DNA from: Liopterus haemorrhoidalis
Taxonomy: Eukaryota > Arthropoda > Insecta > Coleoptera > Dytiscidae
Length of the DNA stretch: 64,000 bases
Assembly: GCA_963971575.1 (NCBI GenBank)
Contig: OZ020625.1
Location: forward strand, 13,555,646 to 13,619,645
Reading direction: 5' to 3'
The translations under genes and the position numbers were made by a program. Positions 19,704 through 30,647 of the stretch are shown here, one piece after another; positions within the stretch are counted from its first letter, which is position 1, and every line of letters begins with the position of its first letter. The notes under the pieces were generated by a model. That model was given only the letters and a program-made list of their open reading frames with translations. It made no database searches and was not told the DNA's origin.

Positions 19704-21493
19704 TTAGATATGTACTATCCAGAAATTCATTAAAAAATAATATGGATTTTCAAGCAACATCGATTTGATACTCTTCTTAAAATTACGAAAATTAAGATTT
19801 ATAGTTTGCTTTGGGAGCTTATTATAAAATTTAGGTCCCCAGTAAAGAGGTGAATTCTTTTCCACTTCCAGTCTCAATTTTGTAGTTTTAAGATGGGTAC
19901 CATATCTAGTTGCTCGATATTTTCCATCTGAGACAGTACAAAATTTAGTAATGTTTTGCTTGACATAAAGTAAACAATGAAATATGTACAAACAAGGTAC
20001 AGTTAAAATTTTGTTCTCTCTACAAGAGAGGTCTACAAGATTCACGCGAAGGGACCTTCCATAAAACACGCAAGGTTCTTTTTTGTGCTTGCAAAACCCC
20101 AATAGAACTTGAACTGGCGCCCCATAATAAAATACCGTAGGAGAGGTGACAGTTTATTAAAGAAAAGTAAGCAATTCGGGCAACCTCAAACGGCACCACA
20201 TCGACCAATTTTCGCATAGCAAATATTGATCTATGAATTTTACTAACGGTGTCTTCACAGTGCTGCTTCCATTTCAATTTACTCTCGATTATCATCCCGA
20301 GAAACTTAATCGTATCGGTGTTGGTATTATAATCATGACGATTATGCAGTACCATCTGTTACGTTTTGTCGCGATTCAGTTTAAATCTATTGCTTGTGAA
20401 CCATGTTTCGGTACGAACAAGTGCGTCATTCGCTAATTTTACAGCATCATTAACTGAGTTTGATAGTGTCATCGGCAAATAAAATAATTTCCGAAGCATC
20501 TATGTTTGCTGGGAGATCATAATAAATATTAAAAATAAGACTGGACCCAAAACGCTACCTTGGGGGACACCGAACTTGATTGGTTGCAACGAAGATCTTA
20601 TGTTATTTACTTCAACCAATTGGCGTCTCTCACATAAGTAAAATTTGAACAATTATAATGGCAAACCTTTTATACCGTAGTATTTCATATTGGCAAGTAA
20701 AATATCATGCGAGACGCAATCAAATGCCTTACTTAGATCGCAAAAAGAAGAAGATATTATTTGACCCTCATCAAACATTTTTAGGAGGAAGTGTATCGCC
20801 TCTCCTACAGCAAGACTTGTTGATTTGCCCGACAGGAAGCCATACTGTTTCACAGAAAATAAATTATTTTTCTCGAAAAAACATAGCAATCTTGATTTTA
20901 AGATTTTCTCAAATATTTTAGAAATTACAGGTAGTAGAGAAATCGGTCTAAAGTTGCCCAGGCTATCGGAGTTTCGTTTTTTGCGTTTTTTGCGGTATTA
21001 CCCTAGAAACTTTAAAAGCACGAGGAAAAATACCCTCACTTAGACATAAGTTAAAAATATATGCTAATTGATCACATATATAGCTGGAGATGTTTTTAAT
21101 AAAATCTGTATTAAAACCATAAACATCTTTACTTCTATTTCTCTTGAGTTGTGTTATTATGGTTTTCACTTCATGTGCGTCTGTTGGATGTAAAAACAAA
21201 GAATTTGATGTTTGAAGTGAAACAGTTTTTACAAATTGATCAGGAGAAGCAGAAGTTGCTGGAAGATTATTAATAACATTTGGTGCAACATTTATAAAAT
21301 GATTATTAAAATCGTCCGTGCTAATGATAGAGTCATTTTTAACATCATTTTTTGATATTTCTGAGCGTATTATTTCCCAGACAGGTTTAGATTTGTTATC
21401 ACTATTTGTAATATACACTGCGTTAAATTGTTTCTTAGATTCAACAATTTTCTTCCCATAATATTGCTTGTAGTTTTTATAAATATTTATTTA
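19704..21493 (-). pseudogene. Non-LTR ORF2 reverse transcriptase, multiply broken
   Basis: Segments in minus-strand order: 'YKQYYGKKIVESKKQFN' linker (21480), 'DNKSKPVWEIIRSEI' (21400), 'VKTIITQLKRNRSKDVYGFN' (the RT entry block, 21180), 'NNLFSVKQYGFLSGKSTSLA' and 'SSFCDLSKAFDCVSHDILLA' (first catalytic Asp, 20740), 'TIKFLGMIIESKLKWKQHCE' (thumb, 20310), 'YGILLWGASSSSIGVLQAQK' (20130), and 'TRYGTHLKTTKLRLEVEKNS' near the C-terminus (19870). The YADD segment falls in a disrupted part. Frame breaks occur near 20960, 20640 and 20060. The same clade is represented by 45212-46168, which ends similarly with a 'NPFYYVNEFL' tail. Confidence 0.85.
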
Positions 21494-21517
21494 TAGGTGG
21501 TTTTATTCGCATATATT

Positions 21518-21703
21518 CAGGGCCGGATTTTTTTTTGCTCTTCACTTGGATTTGGGAGGTAAAGACCTTTTTTTTTGCTCTTCACTTGGTTTTGGAAGGT
21601 AAGGACCTTTTTAAAAAAAACAGGTTGAGGGCCCGTTTATCATAGGTTGAGGGCCCGTAAATCAAAAATGTCTTGGGCCCGGCGAAGGCTTAGTCCGCCA
21701 CTG
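21518..21703. mobile_element. Non-autonomous hAT element (186 bp), 'cagggccgga' type
   Basis: Left end 'cagggccggatttt', right end 'aggcttagtccgccactg'. A perfect 8-bp duplication, catatatt, flanks it (21510-21517 and 21704-21711). The interior has two units of the 'gctcttcacttggatttggg' / 'aggtaaagacc' module shared with other elements here. It interrupts the minus-strand retrotransposon reading frame, so it is the younger insertion. Confidence 0.9.
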
Positions 21704-21880
21704 CATATATTCCTAAATCTGCTTTCTAATTATATAAAAATTTTCCATATCTTTGTACAATGTTTTTAAATATTTATTTTCGCCAAGATTTTCCAAGGGT
21801 TTCAAGTTCATGCAAAACTTTTTTTGCATTTAATAGGCAATTTTGATTAACCTGTATATTACCCAATATTCATCGTAGGT

Positions 21881-22203
21881 GATATTCGTTTAATCTACGA
21901 AAAAATATGATCACTTCAATTAGCTCTCGTCTTTATATCTTTGTTGATTTCGTCTTGACCAGAATGGTTCACAAAATCTATGTTGAAGACTTAGTCTGCC
22001 ATCTTATTCTCATTATTTGACGCGAAGACGTTTGTTCACAAAGACTTTGAGTAGTAACAAAGGCCCTGGAAAATTGGAATAAATTGACCCCATGGGGTCA
22101 AAGACTTATTGGATCAAGGACCGGCCCTATTGCTCCAAGAATCTGTCATATTGATCGGCCCACCGGGAAATTGCTGGTGTTCCGGCGGGCCATTATGCCA
22201 CTG
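21881..22203. mobile_element. Possible hAT right end in otherwise unassigned sequence
   Basis: The segment ends 'cggcgggccattatgccactg' minus one base at 22203. The inverse, CAGTGGCATAATGGCCCGCC, looks like a hAT terminus. I found no partner end and no duplication of the following octamer, so this is tentative. Confidence 0.3.
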
Positions 22204-22627
22204 ACTATGAGCTTCTATTGCCGTCCATGGCTCATTAGCATTGGAGATGGTCGCATTATTATTTTTATTTTTTTAATTCATTTCGGACCTTTGCACTTAA
22301 GGTAATTGTTCTGGAGTTATTTTGGGGAAGGATGATTGACGGAAACTAGGAGGTCGCTAGAGAGACCCGATGCTGCTAGGAGATATGTTGTAACAACATT
22401 GTTGTTGGAGGGGGGTCTTGGAAACGTTAACAATAGAGAACAGAGTTGTTATTTAATGATTGTGATTTATATTTGTATTTTCGTGGTTTTTAAATATTCG
22501 CATAGTGTTTTATAGAAAATGTTTATCGTCCAAATAATATAATAGCAGAAAAAATATATTCACTCAGCTTTTTGGAGAATACGTATATTTTAGTAACACA
22601 ACGTTTCGCTAAACCAATTGTTAGCTT
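22204..22627. other. No recognisable feature
   Basis: Low-complexity and AT-rich sequence with no gene seen. The complete hAT element that follows starts at 22636. Confidence 0.3.
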
Positions 22628-22635
22628 CCTCAAGT

Positions 22636-23689
22636 TAGGGATGGGGAAAAAACATCGATGTATCGAAAACATCGATGTTTGTTTTAAAAACATCGATGTT
22701 TTTACCATCGATGGTCAGCTGGCGATAGTATCGAAAAAACATATTGTGATATAACAATACTAATAGTGTTAGTTCTTATTCTTCTAAGCAGTTAGCAGAA
22801 TACGAAAAAATAAGAAGAAACTTCTAATTTTTGCAAACAATGCGAACGACCAACGACACCAACACACTTTTTCTTTTTGAATCTTGTTGACACTTTCCCA
22901 GTTGTTATTCCCCCAATCCCTGGATTTTTGTAAGTTGTCATTAGCTATTTTTTTATATATTGAAGTTGGTTTCTCATGAACAAAATGATCAAAAGCTTCA
23001 ATTAATCGGTAAAGAATTGTAGAATTGAAAATCTAGTTCCGCCTAAACCAAATGAATAGACTTTATTTCAACTTAAAAAAGTATAAAAATAATTGTGTAT
23101 GACAGTGTTATTTTTATGTTAAATAATATAAAATTAACATTAAGATTACTATATTAGTATTGTAATAAATTCCAATATTTCGTTTTAGAAATGTAAAAGT
23201 AGTAAGGTCTGTTCCTTTGGTTTAGGTGGAACTAGATTTTCAATTCTAGTTACTTTTACCGAATGATTGAAGCTTTTGATCATTTTGTTCAGGAAAAGTC
23301 AACTTCAATGTATAAAAAAATATCTAATGACAAATTACAAAAATGAAAATTGCGGTTAGTTCCGCCTAATCGTTTGGAATAGACTGTAGGTACAAATTAG
23401 GATTATTAAATTGGGTATAATAATGTTAATGTGAAATTAATTACTATTAAAAGGAATATTTCTATTTCAAAATCTAATAAATGCTTTTTGTGTATTATAT
23501 GTTACTTTTTTCGTATTTTATCTTTACATTATTAAATAAAACCTATATAATATAAATAAATAGCTTCTTTTAATATTAATAAAACATAGATGTTTCCGAT
23601 ACATCGATGTTTTTTTCAACATCGATAGTAAGCGCCGATGTCAACATCGATGTTAAACATCGATGTTTTGCCTTCGATGTACATCCCTA
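22636..23689. mobile_element. Complete non-autonomous hAT element (1054 bp), TAGGGATG type
   Basis: Ends 'tagggatggg' and 'gtacatcccta', with the perfect 8-bp duplication cctcaagt (22628-22635, 23690-23697). Both ends carry clustered 'acatcgatgt' motifs (22660-22720 and 23600-23680), a likely transposase-binding pattern. There is no transposase. It contains the 178-bp MITE 23207-23384. Relative to the sister copy at 39691 it lacks roughly 100 bp near 22740. Confidence 0.9.
23207..23384. mobile_element. 178-bp MITE, 'gttccgcctaa' family, nested in the hAT
   Basis: Ends 'gtctgttcctttggtttagg' and the inverse of 'gtctattccaaacgattagg'. The sequence between carries 'ggaactagattttcaattct' and 'gaagcttttgatcatttt'. 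An inverse-oriented partial copy is at 22970-23060. The same nested copy sits in the sister hAT at 40366-40543, so it was present in the family before both copies spread. Confidence 0.65.
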
Positions 23690-23697
23690 CCTCAAGT

Positions 23698-24254
23698 GCT
23701 AAAAGAACAATAATTACAGTAACTAAATCATATATACTGTATTATGTAATGTTACCTATTCCAATGTTACGTTAATCTAACATCATAAACATCATCCATC
23801 ACAGAGGATAGGGTGGTTGTAGAACCAACGTTCGACTATGAATTGACATTCCAAAAGGGTAGGAAACAGGAAAAGTTTTAGAATAGATGTATAAATAACC
23901 ATGAATTTAAATTCACAAAACCCCGTAATAATATAAGTCCAACATCTGAGGATTAAAAATTATCCAGTAATGAATAACAAATATCAATAAATCATTACAA
24001 TAATATGACAATAAGTAGTTCTACAATCCCTACAATCTGGTACGCACAAACCACAGAGATTGCAGCGCTACCCACTGTACAACATACTGTAACCATTTAA
24101 TTCTAACAAAAAACACCATAAAAGATTGAATTTTAAATACAACAGTAAAAATCACAGAAAGGCATTGAATGATGGAAAATCACACAACTCAGCGTACTAT
24201 GTTCCCAAAATCAATGGTACGCACAAGGATAATGAGAGAACAGTACACTCAATT
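23698..24254. other. No recognisable feature
   Basis: AT-rich spacer following the hAT target duplication. No open frame or repeat limits seen. Confidence 0.3.
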
Positions 24255-24740
24255 GTATATTAGGACCAACGAACAACATATATAGTGTTTTATATATGTA
24301 AATGTTTCTAGTGGTTAATATAATATTCATGTTGGTTGGTACTATTTTGTTTTTAATTAGAGATTCTATAAACTGTATTTGTTGCGCCTGGAAATTTGGG
24401 CAGGATAAGATTAGATGATTTGTGTCTGCAACTGAATTTTGACAAAGGGTGCATTTGTTAAAATTATTTTAAGTTTACACAGATGTACAGGAGCGAGCGT
24501 GTGATACAAGCGCATTCTGCAGATTGCAGAGCTGTATTTTTTGGGAAATGAGACGGTTTTGTACCAAGGTGTCTTAATCATTTGTTGCAGGTTATAATAA
24601 AATTCTCCTTTTTTTCCGATTGCCGGGTGTATTCAATTGATCGCATTATTCGATGTGCGTGACAAAAGTTGGGTGTATATGATTGATTTGGATGGATTAC
24701 AATATTTATATGGCATTAGTTTCAGAATATCGTTAGATGT
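24255..24740 (-). pseudogene. I/Jockey-type ORF2 C-terminal tail
   Basis: Minus-strand reading from about 24740 gives 'PYKYCNPSKSIIYTQLLSRT', 'GEFYYNLQQMIKTPWYKTVS', 'FPKKYSSAICRMRLYHTLAP' and, after a frameshift, 'KCTLCQNSVADTNHLILSCP' plus 'NF'. The pattern PWY..., R-x-R-x-H-T and C-x2-C...H-x4-C is the end of the RNase H-containing ORF2 in I/Loa/Jockey-like elements. The zinc-knuckle Cys and His residues are preserved. Stops and one frameshift show it is dead. The rest of the element is not nearby. Confidence 0.65.
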
Positions 24741-24779
24741 GTTCCATATTTTTAAGCGTACTTAAAGTATGTTATACCT

Positions 24780-24841
24780 TTTTTATTAGTTTTTAGGGTT
24801 TTGTAGGTATGACCAAAAAACCCTTATACCGTCATTTTGTC

Positions 24842-24875
<34 letters not shown>

Positions 24876-25035
24876 TCGGTAAAAATTGTAGCCAAACGGC
24901 TAAACCTAGAGAGTTGAAATTTGGCATGCTTATACAACTCTTTGACCCGCACATAGGAAAAATACTAAAACATCTAAAAAACATACCCCCCTAAAAATAT
25001 AAACAACTATGTGCTCATCGAAAACAAAAATATTT
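24780..25035. repeat. (TCTG)n-containing dispersed repeat
   Basis: A (TCTG)n run at 24842-24875 is followed by 'aaacggctaaacctagagag' and 'ttgaaatttggcatgc'. A related arrangement is at 41640-41830. GTCT/GTCC microsatellites followed by a 'cggctaaa...gaaatttggta' core are common in insect mini-me/Helitron-like repeats; that assignment is by resemblance. The Ser-Val-Cys-Leu peptide it would encode is an artefact. Confidence 0.55.
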
Positions 25036-25359
25036 TTTTAAAATTCTGAGTAGGGTATCAAATGAAAGCTCTTAGTACGTGGATTAACGATCAAATTTTT
25101 ATTTTTGCAAAATAAATTATTTTGATGCGATTATTGCCAAAAATGTGCAAAAAAAATTTTGTCCCACACCCTGTAGCCCAGATGGTTTAAACTAAAAATC
25201 TAAAAAAATTGTAAGTAATGTATATTGGTGTGAACCGAAATAGTACAACAGGAATTTTTGATCAGATTATGTTTTTGGAAAATAACGCATTTTTTGTGGT
25301 TTTTGGTTCACAAAGTACAAAAGTTATACCAATGTAAGACACTCACATGCATAGCGTGC

Positions 25360-25430
25360 GATGGCTACATGCGTTAGAGCGCTCTTAAACTGGCTGGAAA
25401 ACGAAGGGTTTCGAGTTCGAGTACGGAGTG
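25360..25430 (+). repeat. tRNA-like SINE fragment
   Basis: An A-box-like 'gcgatggctacatgcgttag' and a B-box-like 'gggtttcgagttcgagtacg' are 45 bp apart and are followed by 'gagtgaattttattttttct'. It resembles 6955-7050. It does not fold as a functional tRNA. Confidence 0.45.
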
Positions 25431-26321
25431 AATTTTATTTTTTCTGTTTTTTTTTTGCATTTTTATTATGTTGAAATTATTTTGTCAAAATTCTAGTTAT
25501 ATTTTGTCAAATGTTGTATTTAATTTTTATGAGCGTAAATTTAATAACCAGTCTTATTATATGATTAACAGACGATAAATTATTTTAAAAATATCGTTCA
25601 TTTTGCCGTGATTACTACAAAGTAAAATTTGTCCTACACACTCAGCATACCGCCTTCACTTATTATATACCTGCGAAACCCTGAAATGTGTGAATATTCA
25701 CACTTCACATCAATTTTTTTACATGTTCTGTTTATTCTCTCCGAGATACTTGAACGGCAACTTTCTTCTTTACATAATGTTGAAAATGTTGAAAATGAGT
25801 TATTGAAAATGAGTAAACGTTATTAAATTTTTGTTGGGCAAGAAAATATTTTTTTACTCAGTTGTAGCTAATAATTTATATTCTTTTAATCATTATTTTA
25901 AAAGAAAATACGTACCGTTTTGTTCTTTCTAAGTTATTTTGTTAGATATTCTATAGTTTGTTGCTAATTTTAAGTAAATGGAGCTATTAAAAGTAATTTA
26001 GATTTCCTCCAAGTTCATTAGCGACAAAACTTCGTCATGCTCGTCAGATATATAGAGCGAAATTACGATTTTCATTACTTACATCCCAAGTGGTGAAAGC
26101 AAATATATGTTTCCTTCATTTGTTTGACAACCAACATTTTTTATATTTAAAAATAACAACTCTGTACATCAGAACATTATTATTAAAATTATTTTTTTAC
26201 GTGGTTTCTTCAACGAAACTTCTTCAACAGCGATATTTGTTTTTCATAACAATAGAAGTAAATTATAAATATTAATTTATAAAGTAGTTATAATCATTTG
26301 CCTGTTTTGGTCATTGTATTT
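25431..26321. other. No recognisable feature
   Basis: AT-rich spacer. The open frames here lack protein features. Confidence 0.3.
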
Positions 26322-26353
26322 TTTATTTATTATTATTATTATTATACTGATTA

Positions 26354-26381
26354 GAGCAGAAGCCAGTGGCTTGTTGTGCTC
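26354..26381 (-). other. 3' hairpin of the CR1-like element
   Basis: On the plus strand gagca (26354-26358) pairs with tgctc (26377-26381) and aagcc (26360-26364) pairs with ggctt (26368-26372) around a 3-nt loop, with a 1-nt and a 4-nt bulge. The AAT tail follows in the element's own direction. Compare 11977-12011. Confidence 0.6.
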
Positions 26382-26510
26382 AATGATATAATACATATAC
26401 ATACATTAATATTCAAAGAAATCACAATTAAAAATTTTACAATACAGAATATACACAGGTAAACAAAAGAGGTAACATCAATATACATAAACAGCAATTA
26501 TTATAAATTA

Positions 26511-28320
26511 TTAAGAAAACAGGAAGGCAATTTTGCTTTTAAAACTGTTGATGGAGTGGGCCGAGACTGCTTCATCCGGGAGAGAATTCCAGATGTCGAA
26601 TATACGGTTGGACAGGAAGTTTTCACGTTGTTGAGTGCGGTATTTTTCACGCTTCAAATTTAAGCGGTGACCACGAAGACGTGGATCAGCATTGAGATTA
26701 AATAATGGGGACATGTCTGTGGAGAATTTTCCTGTTGTTATTCGATACATCTGGATCAGGTCACCACGGGTTCTTAGATCTGCCAGTAGTGGGAGTTCGA
26801 AGTTTTTTAGACGAACATTATATGGCAGGTGCATTAAACTTCTCGGGAGTTTGGTAGCTCGTCTCTGAACTCCTTCTAACAACTGGATGTCGCGTTGTAA
26901 ATAAGGCGACCAAACAACAAATGCAAATTCAAGGAGTGGGCGGATATAGGATAGGTACATTTTGCGAAATAGTGTAAGAGTAAGGTGTGGGAAAGATTTA
27001 CCAACCAGGTAGAGAACTTTATTTGCCTTTTTGACTACTTGGAGAATGTGAGTGGCCCAGTCGAGATTCTGGGTTATAGTGACTCCTAGATCAACTCTAG
27101 ACTCGACGCATTGGATAACATTGCCCATTATGTGGTACTGATGTCCTGGGTTATTCTTTCCTAAGTGAATCACTTGGCATTTGGATATGTTGAGGGGAAG
27201 AAGCCATATTATGCAACATGCAGTGATACTATCCAGATCTTGTTGCAGATTTGTCCAGTTGGTTGCTTTAACATAAATTTGTAAATCGTCGGAAAACATC
27301 TGGTGTTCGGTCAGGAGTTCAGTTATTAGGTCCACAATAAATATTAAAAATAAAATTGGTCCTATTACACTACCCTGTGGAACACCGCTTGTGAAGAGGT
27401 AATTTGGGGAATGCGACGATCTAACTCGAACCTTGAAGCAGCGGTTGGTTAGGTCGCAGTTATCCATAACAACAGTTTTCCTCTGATGCCATAGTGGTTC
27501 AATTTAGCAAACAGACGCCTAAGTGCTACTCTGTCGAAGGCCTTAGCAAAATCGAAGTAGATTACGTCCATGGGAGTTGAATTATCCAGATGTTTTGACC
27601 AGGTATTAGTTGCAAGTAATAAATTGGATACCACTGACCGTCCTGGGATGAAGCCATGCTGGTTTTTGGGAATTATATTATTGTGCAGGAAAATATATAC
27701 CATTTCATCGGTTATTATTTTTTCCAGTACTTTGGCGGTGGTGGAAATTAGACTGATTGGTCTATAATTGCATGATTGCAGACGGTTACCTTTTTTATAA
27801 ACTGGAACAACAGTTGAAGTAAGCCATACATTTGGGATTAATCCTGAGTTGAATGAGTTACTCATAATTTTCGACAACGGTATTGCCAATTTGTTGCAAC
27901 ACTTTTGGAGAACGAGAGGATGAATGTCATCGGGGCCAGTTGCCGTAGATGCACACAGTACATTTAATTTACCTGCTACCATTTCGGGTGTTATATTTAA
28001 TTCAGATAAATAGTTGGTAAGAGGTAGAGACTGTTCTTTTGGCAATTCTCCAGCCGGTTCGGTGGTGAAATTAGATTTGAAATGGTGGGAAAATTCCTCA
28101 GCGACTTCAGTTTCGGTAGAACCACAGCGATTTTGGATTAACAGGATACTCGATTTAGCGGAAAATTTACTTCTGGTGTAGGAAAAAAATGATTTTTGCC
28201 CTCTTGATAAAATATCCAGCTCCTAAGCCTGGCGGGCTTTCCTTGTTAGGTTGGTCATAGTGTTATTCAATCTTTTGTAGATTGCCAGATCGGTATCACG
28301 TTTGGACATTATGTATCTCC
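26511..28320 (-). pseudogene. CR1-like ORF2, RT domain and C-terminus
   Basis: The linker 'DTDLAIYKRLNNTMTNLTRK' (28310) is followed by an in-frame TAG near 28222, then 'GQKSFFSYTRSKFSAKSS'. The RT frame is open from about 28219 to 27449: 'STATGPDDIHPLVLQKCC', 'VVPVYKKGNRLQSCNYRPIS', 'PKNQHGFIPGRSVVSNLLLA' and 'DVIYFDFAKAFDRVALRRLF'. A frameshift near 27460 leads to the second frame, 27467-26511: 'GVPQGSVIGPILFLIFIVDL', then 'MFSDDLQIYVKATN'. The usual F/Y-A-D-D box reads F-S-D-D, so one residue is changed but both Asp remain. The thumb 'RVDLGVTITQNLDWATHILQ' and the C-terminus 'IFDIWNSLPDEAVSAHSINS' follow. It ends with a normal stop. The endonuclease is missing by 5' truncation. Confidence 0.9.
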
Positions 28321-28322
28321 TC

Positions 28323-28600
28323 TTTTTTTAATCGTATTAATAAAATAGAATTCTTGATTCTAAGATTAATATACACCTAGATCCCACTTTGCGTCTAGAT
28401 ACGTTGTAAAATTTTGCGACGCAGACTAAAACAACGTAAAGTGAATTAACATATTGTACGAGAAACTATGTGAATATTGAAGATAAAAGTTACAAGACTA
28501 AAAATCTACAAAACTAATAAAATTAATAATTTAAGAAATATAAATAAAAGAAGCTTTATTAATTCGTAAAATAAAAACAAAATATAACATGAAAATTCAA
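28323..28600. other. No recognisable feature
   Basis: AT-rich spacer beyond the 5' truncation of the retroelement. Confidence 0.3.
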
Positions 28601-28604
28601 TTAT

Positions 28605-29220
28605 ACATCAAAGTAGATGCTAATGATTCTGTAGATGCTGGTTCCTGCGGTTTTTCTTTAACGAAATATTTTTCGATTGTCTACTGCACGGCTACTGATT
28701 TTTTTTTAAATTCTCTGTAAAGCTCCTTATAGCAATTAATTTCATGATCTATGGCCCTAGGTACTTTATAGCTTCGGTCAAAGTCAGGATCATTAAAAAA
28801 AAATCTCGACAGCATCATCAATCAAGCTCATTGCTTTGGAAAGCTGTTTTGATGAAAATTCTGGTTGCTTGGGAATTTCTAATGAGCTGTTTCCTTTGTA
28901 GGCATATTCCAAATCTAGGTGCATCAAATCTTCGTTATTAATTTCATCGTTATGTGTGGCTAGCAATTCATCAATATCCTCCTCCTCTAGCCCTTCAAAA
29001 TTGAACTCTCTAGCGAAATTTGCAATATCAAGACGACCATATATCAGCATATATGGTCGTCTTCTTCAGTAGCACAATCATCTCTTTTTGTGTGAACACA
29101 TTCTGGCCAAATTTTGCGCAAAACGCCATTCATGCAAGATGGTTTAAACCTCATCCCACGAATCTGAAATAATATCTGTAGCGTCAATCAAGCTCATTGC
29201 TTTGGAAAGCTGTTTGCAAG
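28605..29220 (-). pseudogene. pogo/Tigger-like transposase, C-terminal part
   Basis: Minus-strand blocks: 'SWDEV' and 'KPSCMNGVLRKIWPEC' (29170-29090), 'EFNFEGLEEEDIDELLATHN' (29010), 'DEINNEDLMHLDLEYAYKGN', 'PEFSSKQLSKAMSLIDDAVE' (28850), 'NDPDFDRSYKVPRAIDHEIN' and 'CYKELYREFKKKSVAVQ' (28790-28680). This is the C-terminal region of pogo/Tigger/Jerky-type transposases, in which 'E.L..HN.EL.NEDLM.LE' and 'C Y.E.Y.E.KK' recur. Frameshifts, a TGA and an inverted duplication at 29030-29063 break it. The DDE core and CENP-B-like DNA-binding domain are not present. Confidence 0.7.
29030..29063. repeat. Perfect 15-bp snap-back palindrome
   Basis: 29030-29044 (aagacgaccatatat) and 29049-29063 are exact inverse copies around the 4-nt centre cagc. 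It lies within decayed pogo-like coding sequence and adds a stop, so it arose as a mutation in the transposon. Confidence 0.9.
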
Positions 29221-29282
29221 AAATTAATAAACGGGGAAATTCCCAAAATAACAGAAGTTACAAATAACTACACCTACATTTA

Positions 29283-29541
29283 GGCCCAGTTTTTCCACCT
29301 TCAGATAAAGTTCCAGGTAACTATCTGACAGATAAGGTTATTTGTAATTTCATCTGCTGAGTAAATGTCATCCCTTCTTTCTATACAAATGTATCTATCG
29401 GATAGTTATCTAACGTATAATGAGACTGACGTATTGGATTCACTGACTGGTATTGACATTTATTCAGCAGATGAAGTTACAAATAACCTTATCTGTCAGA
29501 TAGTTACCTGGAACTTTATCTGAAGGTGGAAAGACCGTGCC
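29283..29541. mobile_element. MITE with 95-bp inverted repeats, TTA duplication
   Basis: Left arm 'ggcccagtttttccaccttc' and right arm 'ggcacggtctttccaccttc' (inverse) stay alike for about 95 bp, through 'cagataaagttccagg' and 'taactatctgacagataagg'. TTA flanks both ends (29280-29282, 29542-29544). A GG-starting terminus with TTA/TAA duplication suggests PIF/Harbinger. No transposase. Confidence 0.75.
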
Positions 29542-29975
29542 TTAATGGAACAAACCTCATGAAAATGGTGAATTCAGATTGTTGTCAAATTGTCGGACGT
29601 AAAAATATTTTACACAAAAAAAGGAAAATCATGCAACTTTGAAAAATCCATGACGCAGAGCGAAAATTAGTGTATTTTTAGGAGTGACGCAAGTTCGAAA
29701 CAACGCAAAACGAAACGATGCAAAGCGGGGCCTAAGTGTACATAGTACCTCAAACAGCTGAACTGGTTTTATTTAATACATCTTTTGACGTCATTTCTAT
29801 TTTCGTAAATATTATAATTTTTTCATAAACCTTGCAATCGTCACCAGTATAAACTTTATTATTTTTTATGCATTCTGTTGTTTATTTTGTTAACATTATT
29901 CCTAAAAGCATACTCCATTTAATTTCCCTACTTTATTGTTCTATAGGGGCCTTTTGTAATACTTTCAGCCTTACA

Positions 29976-30167
29976 TAGGGTGACCATTCGTCTCGCATTT
30001 GGCGGGACGTCCCGCATTTTGATTTGGTGTCCCCAGGGCCGAATTTTGCTCTGTACTTATATTTGGGAGGTGAAGACCTTTTTTTTGATCTTTACTTATA
30101 TTTCGGAAGTGACGACCTTTTTTTTGCTCCGTCCCGCATTGCCTTCTCCAAGAAAATGGTCACCCTA
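29976..30167. mobile_element. Non-autonomous hAT-like element (192 bp), 'tagggtgacc' type
   Basis: Ends 'tagggtgaccattcg' and 'aaatggtcaccct' plus a. The perfect duplication gccttaca flanks it (29968-29975, 30168-30175). Same terminus type as 18440-18664 and the same internal module in two units ('gggaggtgaagacctttttt'), with 'gtcccgcatt' blocks near both ends. Confidence 0.9.
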
Positions 30168-30235
30168 GCCTTACAGGACCTTCTACAAAAAGCTTGGAAC
30201 CCAATACGATCTTATTTTTATAACTTAGTCACATG

Positions 30236-30400
30236 GAGCATACTCTAAGAGAGTTTTTGAATCGACTATTACCCCAAGAAGGGGTTTGAACAGATTATTA
30301 TCCCCAAGAAGGCATTTTAACAGACACTTACTCTCAAGAGGGTTTTTGAATAGACTATTACCCCAAGAGGGTCTTCAACCAGGCTGTTAGCCCAAAAGCA
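30236..30400. repeat. 30-bp minisatellite, about five units
   Basis: Units of 29-31 bp share 'ttttgaatagactattaccc' and 'caagagg'. Units are diverged. It lies about 250 bp upstream of the intact non-LTR element. Confidence 0.75.
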
Positions 30401-30647
30401 AGCCTATTTTAAAATTCCTCTACTTTTTTTTCTGAAAAAAAAACATCTTACATTGGGTTCGTTTTCTTGAATACTATTTTATAAAAGTTCTATTTTGCAT
30501 TAAAAATGTTAAACCAAGATTTTGTTGCTTTTGTTGTTTTGTTTTTTTTTTGTTGTTTTTAACTAATAAATATTAATACATTATTACTTTCATAATGAGT
30601 GTTGGAGTGCGTAACCAATTGGTGTAATATCAAGCTTATTTGAGAAT

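Larger units (their letters stand above)
19540..21880 (-). mobile_element. Non-LTR retrotransposon, 5'-truncated and interrupted
   Basis: A minus-strand ORF2 remnant ends near 19704. Its 3' side has ATT/AAT repeats at 19540-19562, typical of a tail. The RT-linker sequence runs upstream to 21493, is interrupted by the hAT MITE 21518-21703, and seems to resume ('NCLLNAKKVLHELETLGKSW' on the minus strand near 21850-21795). The tail repeats place the 3' end at about 19540. Confidence 0.7.
26322..28322 (-). mobile_element. CR1-like non-LTR retrotransposon, 5'-truncated
   Basis: The 3' tail is the ATT/AAT run at 26328-26345, the 3' hairpin is at 26354-26381, and the ORF2 remnant runs upstream to about 28320, where similarity stops. 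It is a sister of the copy at 8100-12042: both end in 'LRGHR...NFL/HFL...NR...WNSLPD...SFK.KI'. Confidence 0.85.

Noticed and set aside
24809..24994. Ser-Val-Cys-Leu repeat protein
   Set aside because: It is a translation of the (TCTG)n microsatellite.
25360..25430. tRNA gene
   Set aside because: Same reason: SINE-like boxes without a cloverleaf.
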